A DNA stretch of 64,000 bases from contig NZ_JACBGH010000004.1 in assembly GCF_013391695.1 (NCBI RefSeq), positions 177,803 through 241,802 of the forward strand, in the 5' to 3' direction. A program made the position numbers and the translations under genes. How positions within the stretch are numbered: the stretch's first letter is position 1; every line of letters starts with the position of its first letter. Below the pieces are notes generated by a model, which saw nothing but the letters and a program-made list of their open reading frames with translations, did not search any database and was not told where the DNA came from. Origin of the DNA: Thiomicrorhabdus cannonii. GTDB taxonomy: Bacteria; Pseudomonadota; Gammaproteobacteria; Thiomicrospirales; Thiomicrospiraceae. Below are positions 26,938 to 35,822 of this stretch, piece after piece.

Positions 26938-28923
26938 ATGATCATGCTTAAATATCTGTTCTTTATCGCTTCCTCATTAATCATTCTTAATGCGGGTTGC
27001 CAACCTACCGATTCCAACGATACCAGTTTGAATAACGATAGTGACGAAATCATTGCAACGCCCAATATCATTGGAAAATACTTTAACCCTATAACCTTTA
27101 CAAATCCTTACGCAAATGTTCCTGCACAGTGCTATATCGAAACCAGCAATGGAAGACAGAACGCTTGCCTATTCTGTCATACCAATGGTCTATATCACTT
27201 AGGAGTTGGAAACAACAATCCACAAGCGGGAGCCATTCCTGGCTTGAATTTGCAGATTGACTATGGTTTTGATCCATTAAGCACCACTGCTCCCTATGCA
27301 TCAATCAACCGCTGGGAAAACACACTCTATCCGGAAAAATTAGCGCAATATGTTGCGGAGTTAGGCATTGTCATGAATGACTGGGACATGCAATCTTATA
27401 TTCGAACAGATAACTGGCAGGCTGCTTTTAATCAGCGTTTAGGCTCACCAAAAGATTGGGATAGCGGTTATGAAAATGCAATGCGTCTCCTACCGGGTCT
27501 TAACCCACAAGATTTACCTGCGGATTCCGATGGCTTTGTGAGAACAACCAATACTGAAAATGCCTTCTTTACAGATGCGAAGGGCGGCATCACTGGCTGG
27601 CGTGCCATTAACTTCATGCCTTATGGGATTTTCACCCCAATCAGCGGATCGGTATCCGGTATCTATATCCGTCTACCTGAAAAATTCATGAAAAACCAAA
27701 ATAATGAATTTGATCTGACCACCTATCAGACGAATTTAGATCTATTGGAAAAAGCCATTAAGGATGAACTTGGTGCCCTGGAGGAAACAACCTATGCAGG
27801 GATGGCTAATGACGAAACTCTGCTTCGAGGAGCCTATCCAAAAGGAACAGAATTTGCGCACCCTTTGCACTATGTTGATATGGAAGCCGATGACATTAAT
27901 GCAGTCAGTCAATTCACAGGAACGCGCGCTCAAAGAGTCAAAGAAGTCCGTTATATGTACAAATATGAAAGCTATGATCCGATGGGCTCTACACCAGGCA
28001 GTGGCGAAGGTGATTCTATCTACGGAAACAATGAGCAAGGCTGGGTTTATAACGGAACCGGCTGGATTTTGTCCGGCTTTATTGAAAACAAGGATGGTAT
28101 TTTACGTCCTCAGACAACAGAGGAACTGACTCAATGTATCGGTTGTCACTCCGGTTTTAAAAATACCGAATTCCCTAACTTTTCCAGCGGAACGGGGGGC
28201 ACTGTGGATAGCACCTGGGCATTTCCTAGAAAACTACCGAATAATTTAGGCTGGCAAGAAATGAATTATCTTGGATTCACCATCAATTCAGACGGCAGCG
28301 TTAAATCGACCATTCAAGAACCCAATAACCGTGAAAAAGGCATGGGGGAATTTGGACTATTCTTGAGTTATGTAGTGGGAGCTAGTCTATATGGCGAGGT
28401 GCCACCTATTTATGAAAATAATTTCCAGAACATTATTACTCAAACAAACGGTTATTCATACGATTGGCCGACCCTGGATACCACAACAGCTCAAGACTTT
28501 GAAAATACCAGTGAACAACGTCAAACTCTACTAAGAGAATTTGTCGAGCGCGGTGATTATCTAGACAATGATGGAACCATAAAGAGCTTTTTACTTTATC
28601 CATCAGAAGACTTTGCCCTCGCCAACGCTCAACGTTATCGCCAGGTTGTTGCAACTCAACGCTATAAATATGGGAAAGACGTCTTTGCACAAACTCCTAG
28701 CAACTATCATCACTATCGTCTACCAGATCAGACTGCCCTTAAAATTGATGGTACAGCTTACGAATTTGGCGAGATTATTACCGAAAGATCCGTGCAACTT
28801 GATGAACCGACCAGATTTGATTACAGAGCCGGCGACTCAATCACGCTGATCAACAAAGATCTGCCTTTCGAAAACGGTGGAACATACTTCCCTGAATATG
28901 TTCCTTATATCGCAGATAAATAA
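26938..28923 (+). CDS. Lipoprotein with two CXXCH heme-c motifs, unknown function
   Basis: I do not recognise this 661-residue protein. It has a lipoprotein signal (LNAGC, Cys21) and two heme-attachment motifs, CLFCH (77-81) and CIGCH (400-404), set in a long sequence rich in Asn, Tyr, Trp and Thr. The region between the motifs lacks other cytochrome landmarks I can name. An electron-transfer or redox role at the membrane surface is inferred. It is AT-richer than the backbone genes, and the phoX-like gene upstream is separated by a terminator, so a functional link is not assured. ATGs at 26938 and 26944 are both possible. Confidence 0.7.
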   Translation: MIMLKYLFFIASSLIILNAGCQPTDSNDTSLNNDSDEIIATPNIIGKYFNPITFTNPYANVPAQCYIETSNGRQNACLFCHTNGLYHLGVGNNNPQAGAIPGLNLQIDYGFDPLSTTAPYASINRWENTLYPEKLAQYVAELGIVMNDWDMQSYIRTDNWQAAFNQRLGSPKDWDSGYENAMRLLPGLNPQDLPADSDGFVRTTNTENAFFTDAKGGITGWRAINFMPYGIFTPISGSVSGIYIRLPEKFMKNQNNEFDLTTYQTNLDLLEKAIKDELGALEETTYAGMANDETLLRGAYPKGTEFAHPLHYVDMEADDINAVSQFTGTRAQRVKEVRYMYKYESYDPMGSTPGSGEGDSIYGNNEQGWVYNGTGWILSGFIENKDGILRPQTTEELTQCIGCHSGFKNTEFPNFSSGTGGTVDSTWAFPRKLPNNLGWQEMNYLGFTINSDGSVKSTIQEPNNREKGMGEFGLFLSYVVGASLYGEVPPIYENNFQNIITQTNGYSYDWPTLDTTTAQDFENTSEQRQTLLREFVERGDYLDNDGTIKSFLLYPSEDFALANAQRYRQVVATQRYKYGKDVFAQTPSNYHHYRLPDQTALKIDGTAYEFGEIITERSVQLDEPTRFDYRAGDSITLINKDLPFENGGTYFPEYVPYIADK

Positions 28924-29000
28924 CACTATAAGGTAAAAGAACCGGAATCCAACAACCAATTTTTAAACAAGCACCAAGATAAAATCATCCAGGAGAGCGT

Positions 29001-29072
29001 GAAGCGGACATCCTATTGAATTCAAGAATAATTACTTGCAATTCAATGGTTTTTTGTGGATAATTCCGCTTC
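29001..29072 (+). other. Nested inverted repeats upstream of rpmB
   Basis: GAAGCGGA (29001-29008) pairs with TCCGCTTC (29065-29072). Inside lies ATTGAATT (29015-29022) pairing with AATTCAAT (29040-29047). The structure encloses a promoter and a DnaA-box match and is followed by TTATTTTTT. The 274-base gap (28924-29197) holds no gene. Confidence 0.6.
29036..29064 (+). promoter_or_regulatory. rpmB-rpmG promoter overlapping a DnaA-box match
   Basis: TTGCAA (29036-29041), 17 bases, GATAAT (29059-29064) is a good sigma-70 promoter. A second candidate, TTGCGC (29080-29085), 16 bases, TAAATA, lies downstream. TGTGGATAA (29055-29063), the reverse complement of the DnaA box TTATCCACA, overlaps the first -10. 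Confidence 0.6.
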
Positions 29073-29197
29073 TTATTTTTTGCGCGTTGTTTAACGTGTG
29101 CTAAATATAGAAATATTCGAATATTTTTATTTTTTACAGAAAAGCTGGGTGGCGTTAAACGTTCTCAGTATTTTCGTTATTTTAGAGGGATTGTGAA

Positions 29198-29434
29198 ATG
29201 TCTAGAGTATGCCAAGTGACAGGCAAGCGTCCTGCGGTCGGTAACAATATTTCTCACTCTCACCGTAAAACACGTCGTCGCTTTTTGCCAAACCTGCAAA
29301 CGCACCGTTTTTGGTCAGAAGTTGAGAACCGTTTTGTAAAACTGCGCCTATCTACTGCAGGTATGCGTATCATCGACAAGAACGGTATTGACGCGGTGAT
29401 CGCTGAAATGCGTTCACGTGGTGAGAAGGTCTAA
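29198..29434 (+). CDS. rpmB: Ribosomal protein bL28
   Basis: This 78-residue basic protein matches bL28 from end to end: [34 protein letters not shown] and a C-terminal [14 protein letters not shown]. It is a structural protein of the large ribosomal subunit. It starts the rpmB-rpmG pair (10-base gap) under a strong promoter, and its codons are those of highly expressed genes. The mutM gene lies further down in the same direction, as in the E. coli rpmB-rpmG-mutM order, but here a terminator and an opposite-strand gene intervene. Confidence 0.98.
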   Translation: MSRVCQVTGKRPAVGNNISHSHRKTRRRFLPNLQTHRFWSEVENRFVKLRLSTAGMRIIDKNGIDAVIAEMRSRGEKV

Positions 29435-29444
29435 GGAGACAGCC

Positions 29445-29597
29445 ATGCGCGATAAGATCAAACTAAAGTCAACTGAATCTGCTTATTACTACACTACTGA
29501 TAAGAATAAGAAGAACATGGCTGGCAAATTCGAGATCAAGAAATACGACCCTATCGTTCGTAAGCACGTCTTGTTCAAAGAAGCCAAAATCAAATAA
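29445..29597 (+). CDS. rpmG: Ribosomal protein bL33
   Basis: The 50-residue protein [38 protein letters not shown] is the cysteine-free form of bL33, so it does not bind zinc. It is a component of the large ribosomal subunit near the E site. AAGGAG seven bases before the ATG supports the start. It follows rpmB by 10 bases and is closed by a strong terminator. Confidence 0.97.
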   Translation: MRDKIKLKSTESAYYYTTDKNKKNMAGKFEIKKYDPIVRKHVLFKEAKIK

Positions 29598-29620
29598 ACT
29601 TTACCCAAGTTTAGCTGATG

Positions 29621-29650
29621 AAACCCGATTCAAAAGATCGGGTTTTTTTA
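29621..29650 (+). terminator. Terminator of rpmB-rpmG
   Basis: AACCCGAT pairs with ATCGGGTT around TCAAAAG, followed by seven T. Confidence 0.92.
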
Positions 29651-29678
29651 TGCCCGCAACAAACCGGGCAAACCGAAA

Positions 29679-32396
29679 CTACCCCTTGGATGGATGATTA
29701 GTGTTGGATGGCTGACTATTGGCCTGAGGATTAAACACCACGACACGGTTACGCCCCTGAGTCTTCGCCAAATAGAGCATTTCGTCGGCATACTGATAAA
29801 GCGTTTTGGAATCCATCTCCTCACCCGGTTCGACATAATACCCGCCAGCGGAAATGGTCATAACGCCATAAGGCGAGGTGCGGCTCTCAACCCCCATCTG
29901 CTCCACCTCTTTGCAAACCTCCTGCAGATGCAGTTCAAACTCTTCGCGCGAAGCGAACACCGACAAGACAAAAAACTCCTCGCCCCCTAGGCGGAATACA
30001 AAGTCATTGGCGCGGAGAAAACCTGTCTTGATCTTATCCGAGGTCATTTTCAGCAGTTTGTCGCCGTACTGATGGCCGTATGAGTCATTAATCGCTTTAA
30101 AATAATCGATATCGAACATGGCTGCCGCCAGCCCATGGCCTTCGCGATGCATGCGGCGCAATTCCTGCTCCAGCACCGTATTAAAGTGACGGCGGTTATA
30201 CAATCCGGTCAGATCATCGGTAATGGAAAGCTGTTCGATCCGTTTTTTATCGGTAATATCCACACGCGTGGCCAGCACAGCGACGACCTCACCCCTCAAA
30301 TTTTTCTTAGGGGTTAAGGTCAAATTAATCCAATAAGGCTGTCCTTGCTTGGTTCTGGCCTCGACTTCTCCCTGCCAGGTATGGCCGGACTGAACGTGAG
30401 CGTAAATGGCCTGGATCTGTTCAGGCGAAATACTCTCTCCCACCAAACACAAATAGTCCATTCCAATCAATTCATCGTGGCTATAGCCGCTCAGAATGGA
30501 AAACGAATCTGCTGCGGCAAGGATTTTCATCGACTTCAAATCAATCTCGGTTGCATAAGAAAGTTCGTGAATCTGCCTGATATAAGCTTTCTGGCGGCGT
30601 TTCTGATAAGCGTAAACCAGCAGCAACACAAGCAGTCCCAGCATAATCAGCACGGCGGGAATGACGATTTCCAATACTTCTTTTAGATTGACCTTGTTTA
30701 CCATCTCCAGCTTGATCCAACGGTTGTAGATGGCTTGACGCTCCTCGTCCGGAAGCGAATTCAAGGTTTTCTGTATAATGCTGAACAGCAACGGATTATC
30801 TTTCTGCACCCCCATCGACAGTTCAAACCGCTCGTCAAACTGGCCTACAATCTGGATGCCCTCCAAACCGTTCTTGCGAAGGGTGTGGTTGATGACCGCG
30901 AGATTGCCGAGATACCCCATCGCCTTGCCTTCGAGCACGGCATCCAAGCCCTGCTTGACCGTATCGACCAGCACCAGATTGATTTTGGGATAGTGCGTTT
31001 TAAGAAACTCGTGCGACCAGTAGTCTTTGACGACCGCAATGGTCTGATCGTTCAGCAGTCTGTAATCATCGATAAACGGCACCTCTTTGCCTGCCGCCAA
31101 GACCATCGGAAAAGAGAGATAGGGCAAAGTGAAATTCATGTACTCCTGACGCTCGGGGGTCGCCACGGCGCACGCATACATATCCACCTTGCCTTGCTTG
31201 GCCAACTCCACCGCCTCGGGCCAGGTTTTGTCTTTCAGAACCTCAAACTTCAACCCCAACCGGGACTCGAACAGCTTGATATATTCCGCGGTAATGCCGC
31301 TGTAACCCTGTTCGGGATCCATAAACTCGAACGGTTCCCAATCCGGATCGTTGCCCAGCCTGACCACCGGATGCTTCAGCAGATAGGCCCGTTCTTCCGC
31401 CGTATAAACCGGCGTGTTTTCGTTAAACACAAATCCTTTGATATCCAGACGATCCAGCTGCTCCTCCGAAATCAGCCCCGCCTCCTTGGCATCCAGCGCG
31501 GTGGCGAGCAGTTTGGGCAATTCCACATTGCCAATCGGCGTATGACCGGATTGCACATAACGCACGGTGGCACGCGCTTCCGCCAATAGTGCGTCGCGCG
31601 ATTTCACTACCGGGTAATGGGACATAATAAAGTCCACCACTTCTTTCTGGTGGGTGATTGCATACTTCCATCCCAGAATCGTCGCGCGCTTGAACTTCAA
31701 CACCATATCGGGATGCACGGTCGCCAATTTGGAAGAGGTGATAATCAGATCGCCATAGCTTTGCACGCCATAGGTTTTCGGATCAAGAGTATAAAAAGGA
31801 ACGCCCTGTTCGGTCAGACGATAGGGTTCATTGGTGTAGTAGGCGGTATAAAAATCGATTTTGCGGTCAATAAAGTCGTTCAAATCGCCGCTGGAAGGCA
31901 CCTCTTCAATCGGCTTTTCCACCACCGCCTGTGCCTTATTGAGTAGCGCTATCACCTGCAGGTTTCCGTAATGCATCACCTTTTTGCCGGACATGGCGCT
32001 TAAATCATGCAAGGGGTCGTGCGACAACAGCACAATCGGCGAAAACTGGAAGGAGGCCATCACTAAGGAAATCGGCGCGCCCTTGGCATAGTCCGCCACC
32101 ATGGCGCCGTAACCGATACCAAAATCGGCACGACCGGAAACCACCTCATCCACCACCTGAATGCCCGACTTCCAGGACTTGACGGTCACATCCAAGCCTT
32201 CGTCGTGATAATACCCCTGTTGAATGGCCGCATACACACCGGCAAACTGAAACTGGTGATTCCAGTTAATCTGCACGGAAACCGGTTGCAATCCTTTGGC
32301 AGGCGCCGCTGCCGACACGTACCCCGAAACAATGACCAGAAAAACGGTCAAACAACCGCGCCAACACAACCACCCTGTTTTCGAGAATAAACGCAT
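29679..32396 (-). CDS. Diguanylate cyclase with two periplasmic solute-binding domains (NMT1-like and SBP3) and a PAS domain
   Basis: The 905 residues read: signal/membrane anchor (to about 30), NMT1/THI5-like binding domain (VQINWNHQFQFAGVYAAIQQGYYHDEGLDV, about 35-300), a family-3 solute-binding domain (VRLGNDPDWEPFEFMD, GKVDMYACAVATPERQEYMNFT, about 340-570), a membrane helix, a PAS domain and GGDEF. The active loop is LGGEEFFV, with an RAND inhibitory site five residues upstream, so it is probably an active, feedback-inhibited cyclase. Two different periplasmic sensors in one chain suggest integration of two ligands; neither ligand is known. It opposes rpmG and mutM. Confidence 0.88.
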   Translation of the reverse strand: MRLFSKTGWLCWRGCLTVFLVIVSGYVSAAAPAKGLQPVSVQINWNHQFQFAGVYAAIQQGYYHDEGLDVTVKSWKSGIQVVDEVVSGRADFGIGYGAMVADYAKGAPISLVMASFQFSPIVLLSHDPLHDLSAMSGKKVMHYGNLQVIALLNKAQAVVEKPIEEVPSSGDLNDFIDRKIDFYTAYYTNEPYRLTEQGVPFYTLDPKTYGVQSYGDLIITSSKLATVHPDMVLKFKRATILGWKYAITHQKEVVDFIMSHYPVVKSRDALLAEARATVRYVQSGHTPIGNVELPKLLATALDAKEAGLISEEQLDRLDIKGFVFNENTPVYTAEERAYLLKHPVVRLGNDPDWEPFEFMDPEQGYSGITAEYIKLFESRLGLKFEVLKDKTWPEAVELAKQGKVDMYACAVATPERQEYMNFTLPYLSFPMVLAAGKEVPFIDDYRLLNDQTIAVVKDYWSHEFLKTHYPKINLVLVDTVKQGLDAVLEGKAMGYLGNLAVINHTLRKNGLEGIQIVGQFDERFELSMGVQKDNPLLFSIIQKTLNSLPDEERQAIYNRWIKLEMVNKVNLKEVLEIVIPAVLIMLGLLVLLLVYAYQKRRQKAYIRQIHELSYATEIDLKSMKILAAADSFSILSGYSHDELIGMDYLCLVGESISPEQIQAIYAHVQSGHTWQGEVEARTKQGQPYWINLTLTPKKNLRGEVVAVLATRVDITDKKRIEQLSITDDLTGLYNRRHFNTVLEQELRRMHREGHGLAAAMFDIDYFKAINDSYGHQYGDKLLKMTSDKIKTGFLRANDFVFRLGGEEFFVLSVFASREEFELHLQEVCKEVEQMGVESRTSPYGVMTISAGGYYVEPGEEMDSKTLYQYADEMLYLAKTQGRNRVVVFNPQANSQPSNTNHPSKG

Positions 32397-32523
32397 CCAC
32401 CACCCAAAAATTTAAAAAGGTTTATTCCTGTGATTATAGGTGCAAACGTTCATTTAATGAAATTCTCTCTTAAATCAATACTAAGATGCGCAGAAGAAAC
32501 GCAAAAACCCGGTTTTTCACAAC

Positions 32524-32532
32524 TTATCCACA
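32524..32532 (+). other. Perfect DnaA-box match upstream of mutM
   Basis: TTATCCACA is an exact DnaA box. A second exact match lies at 29055-29063 on the other strand. About half an exact match is expected by chance in this length, so the meaning is uncertain. Confidence 0.4.
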
Positions 32533-32619
32533 GGCGGTTTTGATGTGCATGCAACCTGCCTGTTAACACCAGAATTTGTTTACAATAACCGGCCTGATCA
32601 TCAAGAAACACGAATCACC

Positions 32620-33477
32620 ATGCCCGAACTACCCGAAGTCGAAACCACCCGCAAAGGCATCTTGCCGAAAACCGATCAACAGACGATTCAGCGTCTAATC
32701 GTCAGAAACCCGCATCTGCGCTGGAAAGTCGATGCCGATCTGGTTCATATTCTGCCCGGCCTGAAAATCCATCAGATCAGCCGGCGCGGCAAATACCTGC
32801 TGCTGCAAACTGAAGAAGGCACCCTGCTGATTCATCTGGGCATGTCCGGCAATCTGCGGGTGCTGCCCATCGGCACGCCGGCGCAAAAGCACGACCATAT
32901 CGACCTCGAACTGGAAAACGGCTGGCTGCTGCGCCTTAACGACCCGCGTCGCTTCGGCGCTTTTTTATGGCATTCGCACTCCTCCGGCGAGCTGGAAAAG
33001 CATCCACTGCTCGCCAAACTCGGCCCCGAACCTTTAAGCGACGCCTTTAACGGCGACTATTTTTATCAACAAACCCGCAACCGGACGGTGGCCATCAAAA
33101 CGCTGGTGATGAACAGCCATATTGTGGTCGGCGCGGGCAATATCTACGCCAACGAGTCGCTGTTTTTAAGCGGCATCCACCCGCAAACGCCGGCCAATAC
33201 GCTCAGCCGCGCGCAGTGCGAAACACTCGCCAACCACATCAAGCAAGTCCTGGCGGCGGCGATTGAACAGGGCGGCACCACACTGAAAGACTTTATGGCG
33301 CCGGACGGCAAGCCCGGCTATTTTGTACAGAAACTGCATGTCTACGGTCGCGATAACCTGGCCTGTTCAGTTTGCGGCACGCCGATCGAACGCATGGTAC
33401 TCAACCAGCGCGCCAGCTATTTCTGCCCGCACTGCCAGCCGCTCAAGCGAACCAAAGTCAAAACGAAAGCCAAATAA
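32620..33477 (+). CDS. mutM: Formamidopyrimidine-DNA glycosylase
   Basis: The protein begins MPELPEVE, whose Pro2 is the catalytic nucleophile after Met removal. It continues with the DDPRRFG-like loop (LNDPRRFGAF), NIYANESLF and a C-terminal zinc finger (CSVCGTPIERMVLNQRASYFCPHC). It removes 8-oxoguanine and nicks the DNA in base excision repair. The ATG at 32620 is required by the family, although the frame is open from 32545. At 285 residues it carries a short basic tail past the zinc finger. A diverged repeat copy encodes NLACSVCG at the finger. Confidence 0.96.
   Translation: MPELPEVETTRKGILPKTDQQTIQRLIVRNPHLRWKVDADLVHILPGLKIHQISRRGKYLLLQTEEGTLLIHLGMSGNLRVLPIGTPAQKHDHIDLELENGWLLRLNDPRRFGAFLWHSHSSGELEKHPLLAKLGPEPLSDAFNGDYFYQQTRNRTVAIKTLVMNSHIVVGAGNIYANESLFLSGIHPQTPANTLSRAQCETLANHIKQVLAAAIEQGGTTLKDFMAPDGKPGYFVQKLHVYGRDNLACSVCGTPIERMVLNQRASYFCPHCQPLKRTKVKTKAK
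33356..33374 (+). repeat. Dispersed repeat, copy 5 (diverged, inside mutM)
   Basis: ACCTGGCCTGTTCAGTTTG has two differences from the consensus over 18 bases and codes for part of the MutM zinc finger. A chance origin is possible for this copy. Confidence 0.5.
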
Positions 33478-33548
33478 CTTGCGCAATTTTTGCACGGTTA
33501 CAAGCGCCAAATCGCCTATAGTAATCCGATAAAAACGGAGAACTCATT

Positions 33549-34946
33549 ATGCGAATTCGTCACAAACTCATGCTCTGGCTGCTGCTGTTCGGCGGTCTGA
33601 TGCTCGGCCTGATGCTGTGGAGCAATCATTACGTTCTACACAGCACGCTGCTGCAATATGTCGATCAGCGCGACCAGGCGCGCCTGCAACGCTTGCAGCA
33701 CAATATCGAGCACTATTTACAGCTCTCCCACACCGATTCGCTTAACCAGGTGCCGCAAACCGTCTGGCTGCGACTGCTCAACCTGTCGCACCGTGTCGAT
33801 CTGACGCAGACCGACATTCCGCTGGAATTTCTGGTGCGCCCCAGCCGCCGCACCCTCACCCCCGACGAATTCGAGGAGCGCGTCAGCCTGCTGGATGTCC
33901 AAGGCAATCTGCTCTACGGCCCGCTGCAAAAGCCGCATAGCGTCACGATACCCTTGACGCTGCAAAACCAAGCCATCGGCCAACTCAGCTTCAACCACCG
34001 CCGCCAACTCAGCGAACAGGCGGATATTGAATTTGCCCAAACCCAATCCAAAATGCTCACCTGGGGTGCCTTGCTGGTGAGTCTGATCGGCGCGCTGCTG
34101 CTCTGGCCGCTCGCCAACCACCTGTTAAAACCCATCCAACAACTCACCCACGGATTACGCCAGCTGGCACTGGGCCATTACAGCACGCGCCTGAGCAACG
34201 ACCGCCGGGACGAGTTCGGTCAGCTGCAGCACGACTTCAACCATCTCGCCGGCACCTTGGAGCAGAGCCAGAACAGCCGCAATCAGTGGATTGCCGACGT
34301 TTCGCACGAACTGCGCACGCCGCTGACCATTCTGCGCGGCAGCATCGAAGCCATGCAGGACGGCGTGCGCCCGGCCAATGAGCGCAACCTGCAGGCTTTG
34401 CAGGAAGAGGTGCAGCATCTCGGCACACTCATCGAAGACCTCTACCAACTCAGCCTCAGCGATGTCGGCGGCCTGCAATACCGCATGGAACGTTTGGATC
34501 TTAGCGAACTATTGGAAACCGAGCTGCTGACATTGCAGCCCCGTTTCAGCGCCAAAGGGCTTCGCCTCGAATGGCAGCTGGAGGCCAAAGAGGCCGAACT
34601 GACGGGTGATGCCAACCGCCTGCAACAGCTGATCCGCAATATCCTGCTCAACAGTCTTTCCTATACCGATGCGCCCGGCCAGGTCACGCTTAACCTGACG
34701 GCCACGCCAAACCAGCTGCTGATTGACCTGCAGGACACGCCTCCCGGCGTGAGTGAGACCGCCTGCGCGCGCCTGTTTGAGCGTTTCTACCGCACCGAAG
34801 CCTCACGCAACCGCCGCCACGGCGGCAGCGGCTTGGGGCTGGCGATTGTGCAGCAGATCGTGCAGGCGCACCAAGGCAGCATTACGGCCAAACCTTCGGC
34901 ACTGGGCGGGCTGCACCTGCAAATCAGCTTGCCCAAGGCCAGTTGA
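33549..34946 (+). CDS. BaeS/CpxA-like envelope-stress sensor histidine kinase
   Basis: The 465 residues have an N-terminal membrane helix, a periplasmic sensor of about 140 residues, a second helix (MLTWGALLVSLIGALLLWPLA), a HAMP domain, HisKA with DVSHELRTPL (His253) and an HATPase domain with NSLSYTD (N box), the FERFYRTEASRNRRHGGSGLGLAIV stretch and a C-terminal GLHLQISLP. The sequence style and gene order (kinase before regulator) resemble BaeS. The His-rich Spy-like gene two places downstream supports a role in envelope or metal stress. Confidence 0.9.
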   Translation: MRIRHKLMLWLLLFGGLMLGLMLWSNHYVLHSTLLQYVDQRDQARLQRLQHNIEHYLQLSHTDSLNQVPQTVWLRLLNLSHRVDLTQTDIPLEFLVRPSRRTLTPDEFEERVSLLDVQGNLLYGPLQKPHSVTIPLTLQNQAIGQLSFNHRRQLSEQADIEFAQTQSKMLTWGALLVSLIGALLLWPLANHLLKPIQQLTHGLRQLALGHYSTRLSNDRRDEFGQLQHDFNHLAGTLEQSQNSRNQWIADVSHELRTPLTILRGSIEAMQDGVRPANERNLQALQEEVQHLGTLIEDLYQLSLSDVGGLQYRMERLDLSELLETELLTLQPRFSAKGLRLEWQLEAKEAELTGDANRLQQLIRNILLNSLSYTDAPGQVTLNLTATPNQLLIDLQDTPPGVSETACARLFERFYRTEASRNRRHGGSGLGLAIVQQIVQAHQGSITAKPSALGGLHLQISLPKAS

Positions 34947-34947
34947 C

Positions 34948-34967
34948 ACCCGGCCTGTTGAGTTTTT
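34948..34967 (+). repeat. Dispersed repeat, copy 6 (exact 20-mer)
   Basis: ACCCGGCCTGTTGAGTTTTT lies one base after the kinase stop, between the kinase and regulator genes. Confidence 0.9.
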
Positions 34968-35003
34968 AAAACACGCAAACATGCAAAACCCTTTGGAGGG
35001 CGT

Positions 35004-35693
35004 ATGACACGGATTTTAATTGTTGAAGACGAACCGCAAATCGCCGAAATAGAACGCGATTATCTGCAAAGCCACGGTTATGAAACCCATCTGCTTGAAC
35101 GCGGCGACGAGGTGGTGGCGTGGCTCAAAGCGCATGACGCCGACTTGATGCTGCTGGATGTGATGCTGCCCGGCATGGACGGGCTGCAAGTCTGCAAAGC
35201 GGTGCGCGAATTCAGCCAGATTCCGATTATGATGCTGACCGCACGGGTTGAAGAGATCGACCGCATTCTCGGCCTGGAACTCGGCGCCGACGACTACCTG
35301 TGCAAACCCTTCAGCCCGCGCGAAATGGTCGCCCGCGTCAAAGCCCTGCTGCGCCGCAGCCAACGCCAAGCAACCCAACCCAACCACGACTTCCACCTCG
35401 ACGCCGAACGCTATCAGGTCGTTTACCAAGGCCGCAGCTGCCCGCTTTCCGCCGTGGAATTCGCCCTGCTGAAACTCTTGAGCGACACGCCCGGCCGCAT
35501 CTATTCGCGCAGCCAGCTCATCGAAAACATCTACACCGACCACCGCGTGGTCTCCGACCGCACCGTGGACAGCCATATCAAAAAACTGCGCCACAAACTC
35601 GCCGCCGAACTCACCGACAAGGAAATCATCCACTCCGTCTACGGCGTGGGCTACAAATTCGAATGGCCTGAAAGTCCCGAAAAAACGGCGTAA
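35004..35693 (+). CDS. OmpR-family response regulator (BaeR/CpxR-like)
   Basis: These 229 residues hold a receiver domain (ILIVEDEP, Asp52 in LLDVMLPGMDG, MLTAR, CKPFSPREM) and a winged-helix OmpR-type DNA-binding domain (LSAVEFALLKLLSDTPGRIYSRSQLIENIY, RTVDSHIKKLRHKL, VYGVGYKF). It should be phosphorylated by the kinase encoded 57 bases upstream. TTTGGAGGG precedes the ATG. The stop lies within three tandem copies of a 12-base unit, which supply three in-frame TAA codons. Confidence 0.93.
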   Translation: MTRILIVEDEPQIAEIERDYLQSHGYETHLLERGDEVVAWLKAHDADLMLLDVMLPGMDGLQVCKAVREFSQIPIMMLTARVEEIDRILGLELGADDYLCKPFSPREMVARVKALLRRSQRQATQPNHDFHLDAERYQVVYQGRSCPLSAVEFALLKLLSDTPGRIYSRSQLIENIYTDHRVVSDRTVDSHIKKLRHKLAAELTDKEIIHSVYGVGYKFEWPESPEKTA

Positions 35694-35721
35694 ACACCGG
35701 CGTAAGCACCGGCGTAAACAC
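35686..35721 (+). repeat. Three tandem copies of a 12-bp unit at the regulator's stop
   Basis: CGGCGTAAACAC is repeated three times (the middle copy has G for A). Each unit contributes an in-frame TAA, giving triple stops. Confidence 0.85.
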
Positions 35722-35822
35722 TTGCCGATTTATTGTCCATTTGCTGCATAAAGTTTGCACAGTTGTTTTGCATACTGAACCCGTACAACCCGTTCAGCCA
35801 ATCCAACAAGAGGATGACGATC

